Positions 10,731 through 21,598 are shown, counted from the first letter of the stretch. The stretch is 64,000 nt of DNA from Rotaria socialis (GCA_905331475.1 CAJNYU010003282.1:1-64000), one strand, 5' to 3'. Numbers and translations are program-made. Notes: generated by a model not told the origin, from the letters alone.

Positions 10731-11594
10731 GAGAGATCGATTGTTCTACTGTTTGATCGGAATGGTTTATTACTCTACGGACAGGGGTTGATTATTTTAC
10801 CTTTGCGCCAAAAATGGTTTCTTAGGGTGTCGGTGTGAGGATCTGTGCCTGGTTAATATTATTTTATACAGTCACCCACGCGCTAGCTTGATGAAAAGAA
10901 ATAGTAAGATGCCCATCGTTTTTGTTTTGAACTGGTCACAACCGAAAGGAAAATATGAATCACTTATGCGGCGAAGTTGCGTTGTACATGAAACAATGCT
11001 TTGATATGCGAAAATAAGAAGTAGCGAAATTAGAGTCACACTTCATTGACTCAGGTAATCATTTTATGCTGTAAAAAAGAAAAAATATGTAATACCTATA
11101 TACAAAGTAATACCTCTTGTAGACTCACATTAAAACATAAACATTTTGACATCGGCTGGTCTGTAATCTTATTCGATCATCGATATTTTTACATTAGCCA
11201 TGTGTTTGATTTTTACAATATAGCAGTGTAGGTAATAATGACAGCAAAATGAGGAATGATAAACATGCATTTTTGTGTTTAATATGAAGATATTGAAACA
11301 ACTGGGATAGAAAGTGTTACAGAGGCCCCGCTGCAACTTAAATCAATTCACAAAATATAAATTTATGTTTCTATTTAACCAATCAACAACAAATTTCCTA
11401 TTTTCGATTCCTAATATGAATCTAAATTTTTTCTTTATTATTCTTTTTTTTCCTATTTATACTATACAACCCACACACACACACAAAAGATAGAGAGAGA
11501 GAGAGAGAGAAAAGAAACAAAGGAAAAAGGCATTTGCTTCTTCAGCTAGACTATTTTGTATATTAATATGATGGTGCATCATTCTATAAATGCA
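10731..11594 (-). repeat. Right arm of the large inverted repeat (foldback)
   Basis: Reverse complement of 7465-8346. It carries (CA)n and (GA)n runs at about 11471-11512, the complement of the TG/TC-rich tract in the other copies. The arms could pair into a stem of nearly 0.9 kb. Confidence 0.85.
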
Positions 11595-11861
11595 CTTAAA
11601 TTCCAGCCGAAGAAACGATGCCATTATTTACGTCGTCACGCACGGGAGGATAGAAGACACAATAGAGAGATATGCAGAGATAGGAAAGAAAGAATGAAAA
11701 AGAGCGGTTGGCGTATGCGCATCTCGAGTTGGATTGTACATATAAGAAATACATAACGTATAAAGACAAAACAAGAATGTATAAGAATACATAAATAAAT
11801 AACTTATTAGAGTACTCTCTAACACCTTCGATAGGGTTTATGAAAATGCAACGTATGATCA
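11595..11861 (-). repeat. Inverted third copy of the right part of the 880 bp repeat
   Basis: Matches the complement of about 3775-4030 and 5465-5714, including the TTATTTATTTATTC tract, and ends in the GTTTATGAAAATGCAACGTA hairpin arm. It is interrupted at about 11861 by the next element. Confidence 0.8.
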
Positions 11862-12478
11862 TGTAATCCACTTTATGGTTTCTCTGGGAAACGCTCATAG
11901 AAAAGGAGACGACGATTTCGGGAGGGGCTCTAAAGTACGTTTAAATCTCCAATAAACCGATACGTCGGTCGCAGTCATTATTTTCTAGCTACAAATTTAT
12001 TTATCATATCCAAATCTGTACGTGTAAATCAGTACATCTAAATCGTATACGTCCTAATCTGTACGTATTAATCTGTATGCTCTAATCTAGCACGTCTAAA
12101 CCAGCATCGATAAATCTTTATGTCCATCCATGAGTATCCCCTCCCCTGACCCTCACTTGGAGTGCTATAGGCATTATCTGAGATTCACATCAATTGTCAA
12201 ATTAAAATTAAGTCCCAGGCAAACTCAGGAAAAAAAGAAACGATAGCGAAAAATTATAAGTAATGCGAGATTATGCAGAGGAAGACAATGGGTAACCACA
12301 CAACCCTTTATTTTAGTGTTGCGGCGTGGGGGCGCGCAGCACCCCCACCCCCACAGAGCCGCGGCCAACGCTTGTCTCTGTGTACACAGCGGCATTTACC
12401 TTTAACCACCGTGGAGTTAAACATGCGAATTTCGAATGCAGCTGCTTCACAGGTGCTGCTAGGTTCCTACATGATCTT

Positions 12479-12782
12479 TCATCCATAGAATAACCTTGGA
12501 CAAGTTACTAACGGCTGCTTTGTCTCGGATCACCCATCCGACAGCACGCTGATTACATGTGACATACATAAAAATATCCTCATGGATAGTATGTGGTTAG
12601 TCAGTATGCATGGGAAGCTTAAGTAATTAAGCGGAAAGAACTGTGAGTCAGGCCGGCCTTCTGTCCAGAGCTGCAGCTAGTAATAGTTGTAGGAAAAATA
12701 TCGGGCTCTTGAAATTGTCTCCGGACAACACCCTATACTGAAAGGTAGCCGCAAGGCAAGGGTATTCTTCTTCTTCTTTCTT
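12479..12782 (+). mobile_element. 5'-truncated SINE-like copy with 12 bp target-site duplication
   Basis: Aligns with about 9345-9633 from CCTTGGA(C/T)AAGTTACTAACGGCT to the ATTCTTCTTCTT tail, but lacks the tRNA-like head. Flanked by CTACATGATCTT at 12467-12478 and 12783-12794. A 5' truncation plus target duplication is the classical mark of target-primed reverse transcription by a LINE. It is inserted inside the foldback-like element, so it is younger than that element. Confidence 0.85.
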
Positions 12783-12899
12783 CTACATGATCTTGCTAGC
12801 GGTCCCGGCAATGCTGCTAAAAGTCTAGGTGATCTTGCTAAAATCCCATGGGATCGCCAGATAGGGTAACCTAGAAGGGATGTGAGGATTTATCTGTAT

Positions 12900-13130
12900 T
12901 ATTTTGATGTAAGGATTAGGACGTATTAAATTAGGACGTATAGACTAAGACGTATTGACTAAGACGTATAGATTAAGACGTATAAGATTAAGACGTATTA
13001 GATTAAGACGTATTAGATTAAGACGTATAGATTAGGACGTATAGATTAAGACGTAAAGATTTAGATGTAGAGATTTGGATGTACAGGTTAGGAGATACAG
13101 ATAGATATGTACAAGATTAAGACTTATAGA
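12900..13130 (+). repeat. Tandem array of ATTAAGACGTATAG-like units
   Basis: Roughly a dozen or more adjoining copies of a 14-16 bp unit (ATTAAGACGTATAG / ATTAGGACGTATAG), decaying towards the right end. A sparser inverted version occupies 11990-12140. Confidence 0.8.
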
Positions 13131-13216
13131 AAGGACGTAGACGTATAGGGATTGGAAACGTTCGAAGCTTTTTTCTATCGTTTCCGTGGGAAACGATAAA
13201 CCGGATGGACTCTTTT

Positions 13217-14116
13217 ATTGTCTTTCTTTACCATGAAATACTTTTGGAAATAAAGTATGAGCCGATAAACAAAAGAGCTGAACCATTTTGTGCAAGCATG
13301 CTAATATGATGCCCTTGATTTGTAAAAAGTTACTCTTTCTGATTAGTTTTCGATATCGGAGAAAAAATTCTATTTTTTTCTGATTTTGAAAAGAAGAATT
13401 TACAATTTTTAAGTTTTTCATCTGGTAACCCTGATTAAAATATCAGATGCTCTTCTTTTCTTCTTCTTTTTCTTAATTCTTCACAGCAAGAACAAACAAA
13501 GAGAGTATGTGTGATTCACACGGAAGAAAAAAACTTACTATCAAATTCAAAAATAGATAAACAATTCTGAAAAAATAAAATTTCAATGGGCAAAACTTAC
13601 TAATAAAAATTACAATGGGTAAATCACTAAATGAAATGGGCAATTGCCCATTTGCCCCTCCCTTGGCTACGCCACTGAATAGCAATGCAAGTAGATATGA
13701 AAATTGATTGTTGAAATCTGGTACAATAAGAGGGAAAATACCAACAAATTCAAAAATATGAAATTTGTAGCAATAAATGCACGAACATTAAATATTTACA
13801 TTTTTCTCGTTGTCTGGATTCTTTAGACGGAAGTGTGAAAATTTTTTTCTTTTACTCTCTCTATCTCTCTCTTCATTTCTCTTCGCTACACTGAAACATT
13901 AATAAAAAATAAAGTAATTTTAACGATGCAAAAAATAAATCTAGAAGCTTAGCCGGCAAAGGAATACTTATAGAGATATAGATGTTTCTGTAGTGTGTCA
14001 GCAACATTAAAATAATTTTCTTTTTCTTTTATACCTCAGGCATTGGAAAAAAAGTGAGTATATAAAAATGTTCAGCATATTTTTTTATCATCCCTGTTAT
14101 ATTCAAGCAAAAGAGT
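13217..14116. other. Intergenic; possible hAT-type element end near 13665-13677
   Basis: AT-rich, no supported gene. At 13665-13677 the complementary strand reads CAGTGGCGTAGCC, a sequence typical of hAT/MITE termini, but no matching second end was found. Just upstream of the next gene, 14034-14113 contains candidate splice signals (CAG, GTGAGT and an AG near 14106) that could form a 5' UTR intron. Confidence 0.4.
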
Positions 14117-15208
14117 ATGGCTAATAATTACGAGCATCAAAATAATAACGACTACAACTATCCATCACATCCTGGAAATAATTATTATATCAGATCCCAG
14201 AGGCCCAATAGAGGTAGAAGATCATCTGGTTATCCTTTCTTCAATACATATACCGATTCAAGACAACAAGAGCAACAACAACAAGTTTCCACAACGAGGA
14301 ATAACAATGCACCATTTGACCGTAGCAGTTCTGCAGCATCTTCACTGAAAGCAAGTGATGATGAATCTAATGTTTATGCTGTCAATCTACTATTGAAACC
14401 AGTTGAACTGGGTATCATTGGAGAAAATAATCAAAACCATCAAGTATTCAACGGTTTAGGTGCATTCAATAATTATTTTGGCTTATTAGCCCCAAATAAA
14501 AGTTTGGGATATACATTACCTGACGTTTGGGATGGTTACTTTCATATAACACTTGCTAAATTTTCGACTAATATTAAACCTCATCAATTAGAGAAAAATT
14601 TTAGTAACTTTTTTCCTTCTTTAGAAGGTCTACCATCTATTCCTGATGTTGTCTTTCGAGCATCTACTATTAAAAAGATTTCTGGTGCAAACCGTCCTGT
14701 AAAGGTACGTGGTATTGATTTCTTGGTACTTCCTATTTATTCAAGTGTTAAAACAAAAGAATTTTATGTAAGAGTTCAGCCACTACTTGCTAAAATTCAA
14801 AAAAAAACTGGATCAACCGATTGGAATGTAACATTACTGGATGATCTTCATGTAACTATACGTAAATATTCCAATATTCAGTTTGAATTAAACGAAATTA
14901 AAATAGCAGAGTTCCCACTCGAATTTCGATGCTCTCATCTCGAAGTTAAACAATCACGGGATCGAGCAATAAAAAGATTCAAAGTAGCAGAAACAAATAG
15001 TTATAGATGGTGGACTGGCGTTACTGAAATCGATGGTAAATGTTCAGGTTGTCAAGAAACAACTATGTTTTATGCATGGGAAGGCTTTTGTCTCTTTTGT
15101 CAAAAGTATGAGTCCATAATTCCAATCTGGTCAACAGATGGCACACATATAAAGAACTGCCAGGAAATAAAGAATGACGAAAATGTGAAACAACCTTGGT
15201 TGAACTGA
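14117..15208 (+). CDS. 2H phosphoesterase-like protein with C-terminal CxxC pairs
   Basis: Intronless 363-residue frame. Residues 1-75 are low complexity (Asn, Gln, Ser, Arg). The core carries two HxT motifs, HIT at 143-145 and HVT at 245-247, each within a hydrophobic strand (FHITLA and LHVTIR). They are about 100 residues apart, the hallmark of the 2H phosphoesterase superfamily (LigT, cyclic phosphodiesterase, AKAP7 and related enzymes), in which the two histidines handle 2',3'-cyclic or 2'-5' phosphoester bonds in RNA or nucleotides. The C-terminus has Cys pairs at 309/312 and 325/328, suggesting a small zinc ribbon. Substrate unknown. The ATG at 14117 is the first in frame. Family assignment rests on the motifs alone. 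Confidence 0.75.
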   Translation: MANNYEHQNNNDYNYPSHPGNNYYIRSQRPNRGRRSSGYPFFNTYTDSRQQEQQQQVSTTRNNNAPFDRSSSAASSLKASDDESNVYAVNLLLKPVELGIIGENNQNHQVFNGLGAFNNYFGLLAPNKSLGYTLPDVWDGYFHITLAKFSTNIKPHQLEKNFSNFFPSLEGLPSIPDVVFRASTIKKISGANRPVKVRGIDFLVLPIYSSVKTKEFYVRVQPLLAKIQKKTGSTDWNVTLLDDLHVTIRKYSNIQFELNEIKIAEFPLEFRCSHLEVKQSRDRAIKRFKVAETNSYRWWTGVTEIDGKCSGCQETTMFYAWEGFCLFCQKYESIIPIWSTDGTHIKNCQEIKNDENVKQPWLN

Positions 15209-17266
15209 TGCATCATTGCGCAATTTTCTAACCTTCTAAAGTGAAGACTTAAGAAATAAGAGTTCTTTCTTCCTATTAACAATGTATCACGATGCTGCAA
15301 CACTACACTATATTAAAAATATTAATCTTCACCCTAGTCAAACATCTTTTGGGATGCGCATGACATACTTGATGATCTTGAGCAAGAAAGCCATGTGCTA
15401 TGGACACATCTTGAAATATTTCTTGACATGCGGATAATAAGAGAAGTTTTTGTAAAAAAAATGCATTCAAATCGAACATTTTTCTTCTATAAATGAGCAT
15501 TGTTTGAAGAAAAAACCTTTTTACCTGTACCAAAAATTTTTATAATTTTTTTGTGCACATGCGCATGATCTTCTTGAACTTCTTGGGCAAGATGGTCCTG
15601 CGCTATAGACACATCTTGAGTTCAAGTCTTGTCAAGCGCTTGAAAAAAAGTTCGACTAAGGTCAATATACAACTATGGTAACATATAACATCTAGTCAGG
15701 AGAAGTAGAAAAGGCGATATTCTGAAAATAAGTAAAATGGACAAGGATTCTGATTTGTATTTTACATTAATATTACAACAGAGTGAAAACGATTGCAAAT
15801 GCTAGATGATACAGTAGTTTGCTTACACATGAAAGCATATTTTTATAAAGTACTTTCTCGTCAATATTGATGATTAATATCAGGATTTTCTAGTGTTTGC
15901 ATTAATATAAGAAGAATTATTCTTTACTGGTATGAATGTGATTAATATTTATAAAATATTGGTTTCATCATAACATTATTGCATTTCGAAGTGAAATACA
16001 TACGCATAAACAGTAAAAAAAGTAATGTATTATGTGTCCATTTGCTTTCAAATATGAATGTGAATGTATTCTAAAATCGAACGCACACACCGGCTAATGA
16101 TTGCCAAGGGTCGTCAACATATTCTATCGTGAAGTAGGATCGAAATGCAGATCTCCGCTTCATACTTGTCTATCCGAATTTCAGATAAACAGCCAGACGG
16201 TAAATTCCTGAAATCATCTTAGATCGTCCGAAAGAATATTCTACCTTTGTCTATTAGACTGTATATCAAAATCGATGTTGATGATATACTGAATCGGGGG
16301 AAAGCGATCAGTAGCAAACATGTAATTGATTTCCTGAATTCTGGACAATATTGCTGATACTATATGTATGCAATTGATCTCCTTGTAAAAGCTAACAATT
16401 TTTGAAAATATTTTTCTGTTCAATATTGATAATAGATATTTGAATAGCATATATCTGCAGTTGATCGCTGAATGACATAATCTGTCTGTTTAATGAAGCT
16501 CTATTCTGATGAGTAGGTGATAGTAAAATGTGAAAGAATAGAGAAAACTATTATGATTCTAATGAGCTATCATCCCATGTCAATTTCATTCATTCGAAAA
16601 TATCGTGATTGTTCATGATGAACCATTTTTACTAAACGACTATAAGAATTCTCGAAGGGAATATTTGTTAAGGGCCATCGTAAGATTATTTTTTGGTTAT
16701 TACACTGATTGAATATAGTTAAATTCATTTAAACAATATAGAATAGAGAAGATAATATATTCATGAGATTCTTCGATTGAAATTTGTATCAGCAACTTGT
16801 TTGTTCCATTGAAAAATCGCTGAACAACGTGAGACGACGCGCTCTTCCAGTAAACAGCATCCTAGTTTAATGTATCACATTCTTAAACTCATGGGCCCAT
16901 CGATCTTAACTAATACAGATGGTAATCAGAAAAATAACTCCATTAGTCTCATACATCAACGAAATCAGATCTGAAAAACTCTGTTATGTCCGATGATACT
17001 CATATATTCTAGACCAATACCTTCACTGAAAGCATCATAAAATCCAACAAATTGGTGCAGATATAGAGAACAAATTCGTGCAGGGAAAAATGTTGAACAA
17101 ACCGAAGAAATCGAACGAAAAAACACTAGTCGACGATCTTGACTTCGATCTGTCCAGGTTCTTGTTTTTCTAGCTTGCCAGATAAGATTCGTTTTCATCT
17201 TAAAAATCAGGCAAGAATCATTTCTTGAGTTAGCAGCAAGAATTTTACCTGATTTTCACGAACACA
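15209..17266. other. Intergenic; diverged ~100 bp duplication at 15345-15445 / 15557-15655
   Basis: No supported gene. Two similar segments share words such as ATGCGCATGA, TCTTGA, GCAAGA and TA(G)GACACATCTTGA. They look like a diverged tandem duplication with a ~210 bp period. The rest is AT-rich with short unsupported frames. Confidence 0.45.
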
Positions 17267-17370
17267 AGATTCTTGAGAGGAAAGACAAATCTTGATCTAC
17301 TAGCCAAGATTCTGTCTACAAGACTCTTGCCTGGTAGATCAAGATTTGTCTTTTCTGTCAAGAATCTTGC
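17267..17370. repeat. Snapback palindrome (~36 bp arms)
   Basis: 17267-17304 (AAGATTCTTGAGAGGAAAGA...) and 17333-17370 are near-perfect reverse complements around a ~28 bp loop. Related CAAGAATCTTG words recur over 17200-17400. This could be a MITE or a hairpin-forming repeat. Confidence 0.7.
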
Positions 17371-17559
17371 TACCGTCTTGGACAAGAATCTGGAAAGAAC
17401 GATGTCAAGATCGCCGACTAGTGAAGGAAGACCACAATATATCGAATGACGTTCATAAACAGTATCAACAGGGTTGCCGCCATCTACTTTATGTAATACA
17501 TAATCGAAAGAATTGAAAATGTATCTCGTTGGACAAATTGGTTGAGCAACATATATTTT

Positions 17560-18590
17560 TAATATCAATGAAAAAGTTATCTTTGACGATGATGATGATG
17601 ATGATGAAATAATTGAAGACATTGATAACAATCCGTTCACTTCAAGTGAGCAATTTATTCAACTTTTAGAATATCCCGAATGGTACACGAATTGAATGAT
17701 ATTCAGCGGAAAAAATTATACATTTTCTCGTTATTTGTTATTCATTGTAGTACATAATATCTATGTAAACAGTTCCTTCCACGATAGAAGATACTGAAAT
17801 ATGTTGGTTTATTTAATTTTTTGAAAACATCACATCGTTTACGTGCAAATGGATATTGGTTTTATCGTAAAGGCGTAATATTATCTTTAATACCCACTGA
17901 AATAAAAGGTTCATGGATAGATATTAACCTTTATGAAATAAAAGTACAAATTGATAACCGCTTGCAACAAGGCCTTCGTGTTACTAGATGAAGAACAGAT
18001 ATGGCACAAGGCGAATATTTTCGCATGAACGACTTTCAAGACGAGCTCTGTTTCAAATGAAACAAAAACTAAGAATTTTTCAAACCTCTGTTCATGCATG
18101 AAAGTCAACAGATGAATAAAAAAAAGGATTACTAGGAAAATTGCTAGTCTATGTACTTTTAGCTTAGAATTTGATGAGATTGTTTGAGATTTCCACAACG
18201 ATTTATTATCGCTTTATCGAGGTTTGTATTGAGGATATCAAGTGCGAAAAGCTGAATCCATTCGAATAAATCCTTGAAAATTATCCATCTGATGATTATG
18301 ACGAAACGAAAGTATCATCTTATTACTGGAACATCGGAACGTGGTATGTCACATGAAAATATCAGCAGATTTCCTCGTTTTCAACATGCTTTAATTGTAT
18401 TTTGTGGTTAACAAGGACATGATAATGCTTTTGAACGAGAAGATGGTCGTATTACAGTTGAAACACTATTTGATTTTTATATTAACACATTTCGAGAACA
18501 AGAAAGTTGAACAATTCGTACCGAAGAAGCTCTCTGGGTCAGTCTCTCTTGCCAAAGAGAAAAATTGTGTGAGACAGCAATAAATTAAGA
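17560..18590 (+). pseudogene. Decayed protein-coding remnant, family not recognised
   Basis: Several plus-strand stretches look like former coding sequence but are broken by frame changes and stops. They include an Asp-rich piece at 17570-17690 (FDDDDDDDEIIEDIDNN), a piece at about 17815-17990 (RANGYWFYRKGVILSLIPTE), and a stretch at about 18300-18590 reading SHENISRFPRFQHALIVFCG, then a stop, then EREDGRITVETLFDFYINTF, then another stop. I could not name the family. Reading these as remnants rather than chance frames is inference from their amino-acid composition and co-orientation. Confidence 0.4.
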
Positions 18591-20215
18591 TATTACTTTT
18601 TATTTTTAAAGTCATTAAGAAAAAAGAAAGGAAATCTCATGCGAATGTCAGTAGTTATTGTCGAATATTTTTAATTAACAACAGCTTGATAATATATTAT
18701 TTATTTTTTTGAATCCGAATAAAACATATTAGCAGGTAGTTTGCATGCTCCATTTTCTGTTGATACCAAATTGTTCTAAGAATCTAGATGGTTAAAACAA
18801 ACAGTCAAAGGTAAAGTAAAATGAAGCATTTTTATAAATAAAAAAAATACTGCCACGATAATTTAAATAAAATTTTCTCTTTCATACAGTTTCAGAAGAC
18901 ACAAAAAGCCTGCGTTAGAGTTGAATATATATGAAACTGATTTGTTAAAAATGAATTTGTTATGCTGTTGTATTTTAAAAGCATCCAAATATAAATACTA
19001 GCTTGTGAGATTGAAAGACTGCTATGAGATATTAAACTAGTATTGATGTTACATAGATGTACATGTTTCTTCGAATATGTTTTGTTAACAGATCCATAGT
19101 CAGTTACTTAGTTTATAGGGAAATATGATTACCAATTAAATTTCTCTTGTACATAAAAACTACTATTTTCATCCAACGCGTGAGTTTGCAGTTGAATAGT
19201 CAATTACGGTTTGTTATCTTGTTGTTGTCAATAAAACTAGCGAGGATTCAAACTTGCTCATGCTTGTCGTAAGAAAATCATTCAGTAATACAAATAAAAT
19301 AAGTTTTTCATCAATTAATCTACTTTGTTTATTCGGTTTTTTTGCTTGTTCTGGCAATATCTAGAAAACGGAGAAAAATGTTGTAGGTATAGTTTAGAAC
19401 GAAACAGCTTGTTTTTAGTCTTATGTATAACGTGTGACCCACGGGGCTATACAGAGTGAATAATAGTAACGATTACATACATGATGAGAAGAGTGTATAT
19501 TTTAAATAAGAACGTTTTACTAAAATGCCATCGTGTAGCACTCAACCGAGAATACATCACATTGCAGTTCCACAGTGAAGCTTGCATGATCAATTATGCT
19601 CATTATCTATAAAAATTATCATACAGAATTCATTAACAAATACAATGCATCATGGTATGTGTAACACACAAGCAACATGCATTCAAACATTATCACATGA
19701 GATTAATTTGTCGGATGTATGTATAGATACTCCCTCGCATTCTAATGATACCATCACTTTAACAATCAATTTGATGCATATTTTCTTTTATAGGAAAATT
19801 TTTTTTTTAAATTTCTATCATAATATACTCTCTATTTTTAAGTTCCATTTATTTGGGATTGACTATTCTCTTCCTGGACATGGACTGCTATAGAGATGTC
19901 ATAGCATAGGTAGAAATATTCAATAGATAATGCATCAAATCGAAAATAGTGTTATTCACACAATATACAAGTTCGTTATGTTGATTTGATAATTACTCCA
20001 TCATATACCTGACCAGGAATTACAATAAAAAACCTGATACATACCTCTAAAATTACCATAAATTATGTTTTTGATTTAACTCTTGTAAACACTTTTGCTG
20101 ATTATAACAATAACTTTGATTGATGATAAATTGAATACATTTTCTCGTGTTTTTTGCTCCTCAAAATAATATCTAGTTGTAAAACGTATTGATAATACCA
20201 ACACATGAGTATCAA
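18591..20215. other. Intergenic, no gene recognised
   Basis: AT-rich, with no supported coding exon or repeat. A 103-codon frame at 19582-19893 has no start context, domain or intron partner and is not called. Confidence 0.45.
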
Positions 20216-20287
20216 TCCGACGTGGTCTAGTGGTTAGGATTTCTGCCTTTCACGCAGGAGGCCCGGGTTCGATTCCCGGCGTCGGAA
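20216..20287 (+). tRNA. tRNA-Glu (UUC)
   Basis: 72 nt cloverleaf. The acceptor stem TCCGACG pairs with CGTCGGA, and the discriminator is A. The D arm is GTCTAGTGGTTAGGAT (A box). The anticodon stem CTGC/GCAG closes the loop CTTTCAC, giving anticodon TTC. The T arm is GGGTTCGATTCCC (B box). No intron. A T-run (TTTTTT) follows within 12 bp and would end Pol III transcription. Confidence 0.97.
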
Positions 20288-20538
20288 TGCTTCTTTTTTC
20301 GACTTGGTGGTATAAATTTTGCTACCCAACATCAGAGCGTAATTGAAAAATTATTAATACAAGAGAAGATTAATTGATATTCTTGTGATTGAGATTTATG
20401 TGACTCATACAGAATGTTCAGGTTCAATTTCGGACATCCGATTCATTTGTGTTTGCAGAAATAGTTAGAACAATTTTTCTACTACTCATTACAGAGGAGT
20501 TACGAAACATAATCACTAACCCACTGTAATACACACAG

Positions 20539-20610
20539 TCCGACGTGGTCTAGTGGTTAGGATTTCTGCCTTTCACGCAGGAGGCCCGGGTTCGATTCCC
20601 GGCGTCGGAA
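20539..20610 (+). tRNA. tRNA-Glu (UUC), second identical copy
   Basis: Sequence identical to the tRNA at 20216-20287 over all 72 nt, same strand, 323 bp downstream. The flanks are unrelated, so homogenisation or purifying selection, rather than a large recent block duplication, explains the identity. TTTTT follows at about 20614. Confidence 0.97.
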
Positions 20611-20941
20611 TCGTTTTTATTATTCGAAAAATGCCTAAAATCATTTTTTTTATTGAATAGAATACTTCAAATGGATTTTTCAAAAGGTCTATCAAGATGA
20701 AATTTCACGTATTCACGATGGATGCAAACGACGAGTAGGTATGTATGTTGTTACAGGTGAATGAGCCGAGTCCCACGTTGCGTGAAAAAAAATCAACATA
20801 GCCTTGTATATCACCATGACGTTTTTGTATAGATACACATTTTACTTTGGACTGTAGCGGTAAGTATTTCACAAAATGAATAATAACTAACAACAACCTT
20901 CTATTTATTAATCAGTGTCGACTTATTCGTACGCATAAACA

Positions 20942-21450
20942 ATGTATCCTGGTGAATTCACAGGTACACAAACTGTCGATAACATGAATATGAATTCACA
21001 ACTATCACCTATATATCAGCAAGGTTTTAAAGAACTGCCACCTTCTTATGCGATGGTTGCACAATCATCACAATATTCAGTACCAGTACAACAACAGGCA
21101 TCTCCGTATGACAATGCAAGTAAGAATCTAACTCTTTTACATATGAAATTTCAATGATTCTTGATTAAGACCCAGTAGTATCGTATCCAATGGGTGCTGG
21201 CACACCTTCTTCAAAGGCTTATAAATGGCCACGTCAATCTGTTGGATTGGTTTGTCCACGATGTGGTGCTACAGTAACAACACGCGTTGAAATCGCTATT
21301 ACAATCATTACTTTGATTGGAGCATTCATTTGTTGTTGTATCACTTGTATTTTAGGATGGCTTCCATTCTGCTTACCAGCATGCAAAAAAGTTACTCATT
21401 ATTGCCCTTATTGTAGCAGCATTTTAGGTGTTCGCAATGAACTACGATAA
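20942..21450 (+). CDS. LITAF-domain membrane protein
   Basis: Two exons, 20942-21119 and 21170-21450, joined across a 50 bp GTAAGA...AAG intron that keeps frame; 152 residues. The N-terminus is Pro/Gln-rich with a PPSY motif (WW-domain/NEDD4-type binding site). The C-terminus is a complete LITAF (SIMPLE-like) domain: CPRC, a hydrophobic Cys-rich membrane-embedded segment (ITIITLIGAFICCCITCILG), then HYCPYC, which pairs with the first CxxC to bind zinc. Family members are monotopic proteins of late endosomes and lysosomes with roles in endosomal sorting. The gene is downstream of the tRNA pair and ends 149 bp from the convergent USP40-like gene, with AATAAA-type signals between them. Confidence 0.93.
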
Positions 21451-21598
21451 TAAAAAATAAAATTTATCGATCACATTGGATGTTTTATTTTATACAAAAA
21501 AAGTTCAATACATGCTCTGGAATGAATAGTTTTGATTATAAAAAAAAAATATATATATATATATAAATAACACTAATGAGATAATTTTTCAATAGAAA

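Larger units (their letters stand above)
11862..13216. mobile_element. Foldback-like element with inverted arrays of ~15 bp units
   Basis: The ends are imperfect inverted repeats: around 11868-11912 (GGTTTCTCTGGGAAACGC) and 13165-13212 (CGTTTCCGTGGGAAACGA, complementary strand). Inside each end lies an array of a short unit, TACGTCCTAATCTG-like at 11990-12140 and its complement ATTAAGACGTATAG-like at 12900-13130. A GC-rich patch (12317-12370) and the second SINE copy lie between the arrays. There is no transposase gene. The organisation resembles FB/foldback transposons; the class assignment is inference. Confidence 0.6.

Noticed and set aside
13665..13677. Complete hAT-type element
   Set aside because: Only one CAGTGGCGTAGCC end is visible; without a partner end or target-site duplication I list only a possible terminus.
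17245..17640. 131-codon minus-strand frame with a Ser run
   Set aside because: The Ser run is the complement of the plus-strand GAT repeat, and the frame covers the snapback palindrome; it is more likely a shadow.
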